Shown: positions 5,560 through 5,635 of the stretch, one piece after another | Layout: every line of letters begins with the position of its first letter | Numbering within the stretch: the stretch's first letter is position 1 | Source: Bacteroidales bacterium | GTDB taxonomy: Bacteria; Bacteroidota; Bacteroidia; Bacteroidales; UBA932 | Assembly: GCA_017383945.1 (NCBI GenBank) | Contig: JAFNUQ010000015.1 | Span: 1-5,635 of the forward strand | Reading direction: 5' to 3' | DNA length: 5,635 nucleotides | The notes under the pieces: model-generated | Database searches by the model: none | What the model was told of the DNA's origin: nothing | Seen by the model: the letters and a program-made list of their open reading frames with translations, nothing else | Position numbers and translations under genes: made by a program

Positions 5560-5635
5560 ATACATACGAATAAAAGACGAAGCGTTATGCTTATCTTGTA
5601 GTTTGGAAACCTGAGAAATTTCTATATGTGTACAA

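Larger units (their letters stand above)
5430..5635. other. Right-end region without a convincing gene
   Basis: About 200 nt, mostly AT-rich. It holds the short minus-strand frame at 5426-5506, a plus-strand TAnnTTTG match, a 20-bp near-palindrome, and a perfect 10-bp palindrome AGAAATTTCT at 5614-5623. Frames open at the window edge (minus 5557-5634; plus from 5626) are too short to call. A plus-strand gene or an untranslated RNA may begin here and continue outside the window. Confidence 0.5.

Noticed and set aside
5557..5634. Minus-strand frame open to the window edge, ending SFIRMY
   Set aside because: About 25 codons open is expected by chance in one of six frames, and I see no family signature; it could only be judged with sequence beyond 5635.
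1..5635. CRISPR arrays, tRNA or rRNA genes, complete insertion sequences
   Set aside because: No direct-repeat/spacer pattern, no tRNA cloverleaf or rRNA sequence, and no terminal inverted repeats flanking the Rpn-family gene were found on reading.

Overview
The window looks like a chromosomal segment from a member of the Bacteroidota, most likely order Bacteroidales (Bacteroides/Prevotella-like). The evidence is threefold. Several genes are preceded by the TAnnTTTG -7 element typical of this phylum. Start codons lack Shine-Dalgarno sequences. The gene set also fits: an exported GH31 enzyme with a signal peptide ending HAQ, an SPII lipoprotein, and an Rpn/PD-(D/E)XK transposase-like protein with EGRE repeats. 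Species cannot be fixed from the sequence.

Layout from left to right: (1) the first 26 codons of a Nudix/MutT-type hydrolase on the minus strand, cut by the window edge; (2) an intergenic region with a promoter for a plus-strand Rpn-family nuclease gene that is interrupted by one in-frame TAA; (3) a minus-strand pair, GH31 glycoside hydrolase followed 12 to 13 nt later by a small bacterial PH-domain protein, probably co-transcribed; (4) a compact 74-nt divergent control region; (5) plus-strand genes for a lipoprotein of unknown function and a four-helix DUF486 membrane protein, the latter with its own promoter; (6) a minus-strand gene for an unrecognised acidic cytoplasmic protein; (7) about 250 nt with no convincing gene, holding a possible promoter followed by a 20-bp near-palindrome.

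The genes do not form one pathway. The GH31 enzyme would act on alpha-linked oligosaccharides in the periplasm or at the cell surface, and no SusC/SusD pair, regulator or second hydrolase is in view, so this is not a recognisable polysaccharide utilisation locus. The Nudix and DUF486 genes are housekeeping or conserved-unknown types, and the Rpn gene is the only mobile-element-like component. Both convergent gene pairs overlap at their 3' ends, so the region is tightly packed.

I found no clear new multi-gene system. The best leads are the Rpn gene split by a single stop into a nuclease half and a C-terminal half, the lipoprotein with a surface-export-like motif after its cysteine, and the operator-like palindrome near the right end. 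For three genes, a -7 element lying inside the longest open frame argues for a shorter start than the longest one.
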